From Sphaerochaetaceae bacterium (GTDB lineage Bacteria; Spirochaetota; Spirochaetia; Sphaerochaetales; Sphaerochaetaceae): a DNA stretch of 6,527 nt. Under the pieces are notes generated by a model, which was not told where the DNA came from, did no database searches, and saw nothing but the letters and a program-made list of their open reading frames with translations. Numbering within the stretch: the stretch's first letter is position 1; every line of letters begins with the position of its first letter. Positions 4,920 through 6,527 of the stretch are shown here, in pieces. The position numbers and the translations under genes are program-made. The stretch lies in contig JALNVT010000148.1 in assembly GCA_023231265.1 (NCBI GenBank), positions 1 through 6,527 of the forward strand, read 5' to 3'.

Positions 4920-6527
4920 ATGTTCAAACCTGAATTCCTAGAGGATACAAAGTATTTTAATGTAGGTACTCTTCCTCCATATAGTGATCACAAAACACAA
5001 TATAAAAAGACCTCATTAAACGGACAATGGGACATTGTCGTGTACAACAATCCTTCAGAGGTTCCTCAAAAAGTCTGGGATGGTGATGTAAAAGATCTAT
5101 CGTTTGGCAGCATAAAGGTTCCATCTCACCTTCAGATTGAGGGATATGATGAACCTCAATATGTAAATCAGCAGTATCCATGGGAAGGTAAAGAAGATAT
5201 CAAACCACCTATGATTCCTAAAGTGGATAACAAGGTTGCTGTTTATAAGAAAGATATAAATTTGACTTCTGATGATTTGAAACAGAGAGTGCATATTGTA
5301 TTTGAAGGTGCAGAGAGCTGCATGGCCCTCTACGTCAATGGACAGTATGTAGGTTACCGTGAGGATTCCTTCACTCCAAATATGTTTGATATAAAATCAT
5401 GTCTTAAAGAGGGACACAATGAAATAGTTGCCATTGTTGTGCATTACTGCAAAGGAAGTTGGTTTGAAGATCAGGACTTCTGGAGATTCTCTGGATTGTT
5501 CAGACCTGTATATCTTGTTTTCCCACCAGAAAAATATATTGAGTCTATTGAAGTTGATTATAAACTATTTGGAAATTCAGCAGACATGGATGTAAACGTC
5601 AAGGCCAACGGTATTCTTGAGTGCCCGTCTCTTTCTTTCTCCCTTGAAGGTGATGGTGTTGATTACAAAGGATTACCCAATGCTTTTAGAGTGGATAATT
5701 TGAAGCTATGGAGCTGTGAATCTCCAACTCTATATACATTGGCTGTCAACCTATTTGATGAAGACGTCTTGATGGATTCTGTCACCACAAAGATTGGTTT
5801 CAGAGAGATCAAGATTGAGGGCAATCAGGTTCTGTTGAATGGAAAGAGATTGATCTTCCACGGAGTGAATCGTCATGAATTCTCTGCAATCAATGGTAGG
5901 GCCATGACTGAACAGGAGATTCGTTCTGATTTAGAGCTTCTCAAGAAGAACAATGTGAACGCTGTTAGAACATCACATTATCCAAATCAGAGCTGTTTCT
6001 ATGAAATGTGTGATGAACTTGGTCTGTATGTAATTGATGAGATGAATTTAGAAACTCATGGAACATGGCAGTTCTTGAAAGAAGAAGATAGGCACACAAA
6101 AGCTATTCCTGGAAACAGAGAGGAATACACTGATCTTCTTTTAGATAGAGCAGCTGCAATGGTTGTAAGAGATAGACTTCATCCATCAGTTCTATTCTGG
6201 TCCTGTGGTAATGAATCATGGGATGGTGATGTTATAAGACACATAAGTGATTATTTCTCAGCTACTGATCCCTCAAGATTGGTTCATTATGAAAGTGTTT
6301 TCATCACATCTGAGTACTGGGATGTAAGTGATGTTGAATCACAGATGTACACCAAACCAGCAGATTGTGCGAAATTTATGGAAGAGCATCCTGAAAGACC
6401 ATTCATGCTATGTGAATACAATCATGCAATGGGTAATTCCTGTGGTGGACTTCATATCTATACAGAATTGGAAGATAAGTATGAAGCTTATCTTGGTGGC
6501 TTCATCTGGGACTTCAGAGATCAAAAT
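4920..6527 (+). CDS. lacZ: Beta-galactosidase LacZ (glycoside hydrolase family 2), 3' end cut off
   Basis: Splits lactose and other beta-galactosides into galactose and the aglycone in the cytoplasm; there is no signal peptide. The first 536 codons are present and the frame is open to the right edge; E. coli LacZ has about 1,020 residues. AAGGAG lies nine bases before the ATG. Order: an N-terminal sugar-binding jelly roll from about 34 (LNGQWD) to 206, an immunoglobulin-like domain to about 300, then the TIM barrel. Recognisable active-site residues, by comparison with E. coli numbering: N83 (Asn102), D186 in FEDQDFWR (Asp201), H319 in HGVNRHE (His357), H353 in TSHYPN (His391), E378 and H380 in LETHG (magnesium ligand Glu416 and His418), acid/base E432 in GNES (Glu461), nucleophile E499 in LCEYNHAMGNS (Glu537) and W530 (Trp568). 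THGTWQ and a nine-residue insertion before GNES relative to E. coli suggest the Firmicutes-type subgroup. No key residue in the visible part is missing. Confidence 0.95.
   Translation, partial: MFKPEFLEDTKYFNVGTLPPYSDHKTQYKKTSLNGQWDIVVYNNPSEVPQKVWDGDVKDLSFGSIKVPSHLQIEGYDEPQYVNQQYPWEGKEDIKPPMIPKVDNKVAVYKKDINLTSDDLKQRVHIVFEGAESCMALYVNGQYVGYREDSFTPNMFDIKSCLKEGHNEIVAIVVHYCKGSWFEDQDFWRFSGLFRPVYLVFPPEKYIESIEVDYKLFGNSADMDVNVKANGILECPSLSFSLEGDGVDYKGLPNAFRVDNLKLWSCESPTLYTLAVNLFDEDVLMDSVTTKIGFREIKIEGNQVLLNGKRLIFHGVNRHEFSAINGRAMTEQEIRSDLELLKKNNVNAVRTSHYPNQSCFYEMCDELGLYVIDEMNLETHGTWQFLKEEDRHTKAIPGNREEYTDLLLDRAAAMVVRDRLHPSVLFWSCGNESWDGDVIRHISDYFSATDPSRLVHYESVFITSEYWDVSDVESQMYTKPADCAKFMEEHPERPFMLCEYNHAMGNSCGGLHIYTELEDKYEAYLGGFIWDFRDQN

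Noticed and set aside
4957..5294. Open frames on the - strand across the start of lacZ
   Set aside because: Their sequences are His- and Cys-rich with low-complexity stretches typical of antisense reading of a conserved gene; LacZ domain matches cover the whole stretch.
1..6527. CRISPR arrays, insertion sequences, tRNA or rRNA genes
   Set aside because: No regularly spaced repeats, transposase motifs, terminal inverted repeats or structural RNA signatures were found; nearly all the sequence is explained by six genes and short control regions.

Overview
The window is AT-rich bacterial DNA carrying most of a lactose/beta-galactoside uptake and hydrolysis locus. The best guess at host is a spirochaete (Treponema or Sphaerochaeta-like). 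The solute-binding protein has an N-terminus ending FANGAKEAA with no lipobox Cys, a pattern I associate with that phylum, and an upstream gene ends in an outer-membrane beta-barrel C-terminal signature, so the cell is diderm. Genus is not resolved.

Layout: (1) 1-437, + strand: the 3' end of a probable outer-membrane beta-barrel protein. (2) 438-512: convergent junction with one likely and one possible + strand terminator; the stronger one lies inside the last codons of the opposing gene. (3) 475-1548, - strand: a LacI-family repressor of the EbgR-like subgroup. (4) 1549-1751: a divergent control region. It holds a perfect 29-bp palindrome (14-bp arms around one central base) that overlaps the -35 boxes of two back-to-back promoters. 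(5) 1752-4892, + strand: a family 1 sugar-binding protein followed by two MalF/MalG-type permeases. A hairpin plus T-run separates the binding protein gene from the permease genes. (6) 4920 to the right edge: the first 536 codons of a family GH2 beta-galactosidase (LacZ), with both catalytic glutamates inside the window and the gene cut in the TIM barrel.

Inferred working: lactose or a related galactoside is bound in the periplasm, imported intact by the ABC transporter, and hydrolysed in the cytoplasm by LacZ, which has no signal peptide. The divergent repressor would sit on the palindrome and shut both promoters until a sugar effector releases it. The transporter ATPase is not in the window. 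The order binding protein-permease-permease-lacZ matches the known Agrobacterium radiobacter lacEFGZK operon, whose ATPase gene follows lacZ.

This is a recognisable catabolic locus, not a new kind of system. What deserves a second look is its regulation: the shared palindrome, the internal attenuator-like hairpin, a terminator embedded in the repressor's C-terminal codons, and an atypical repressor hinge.
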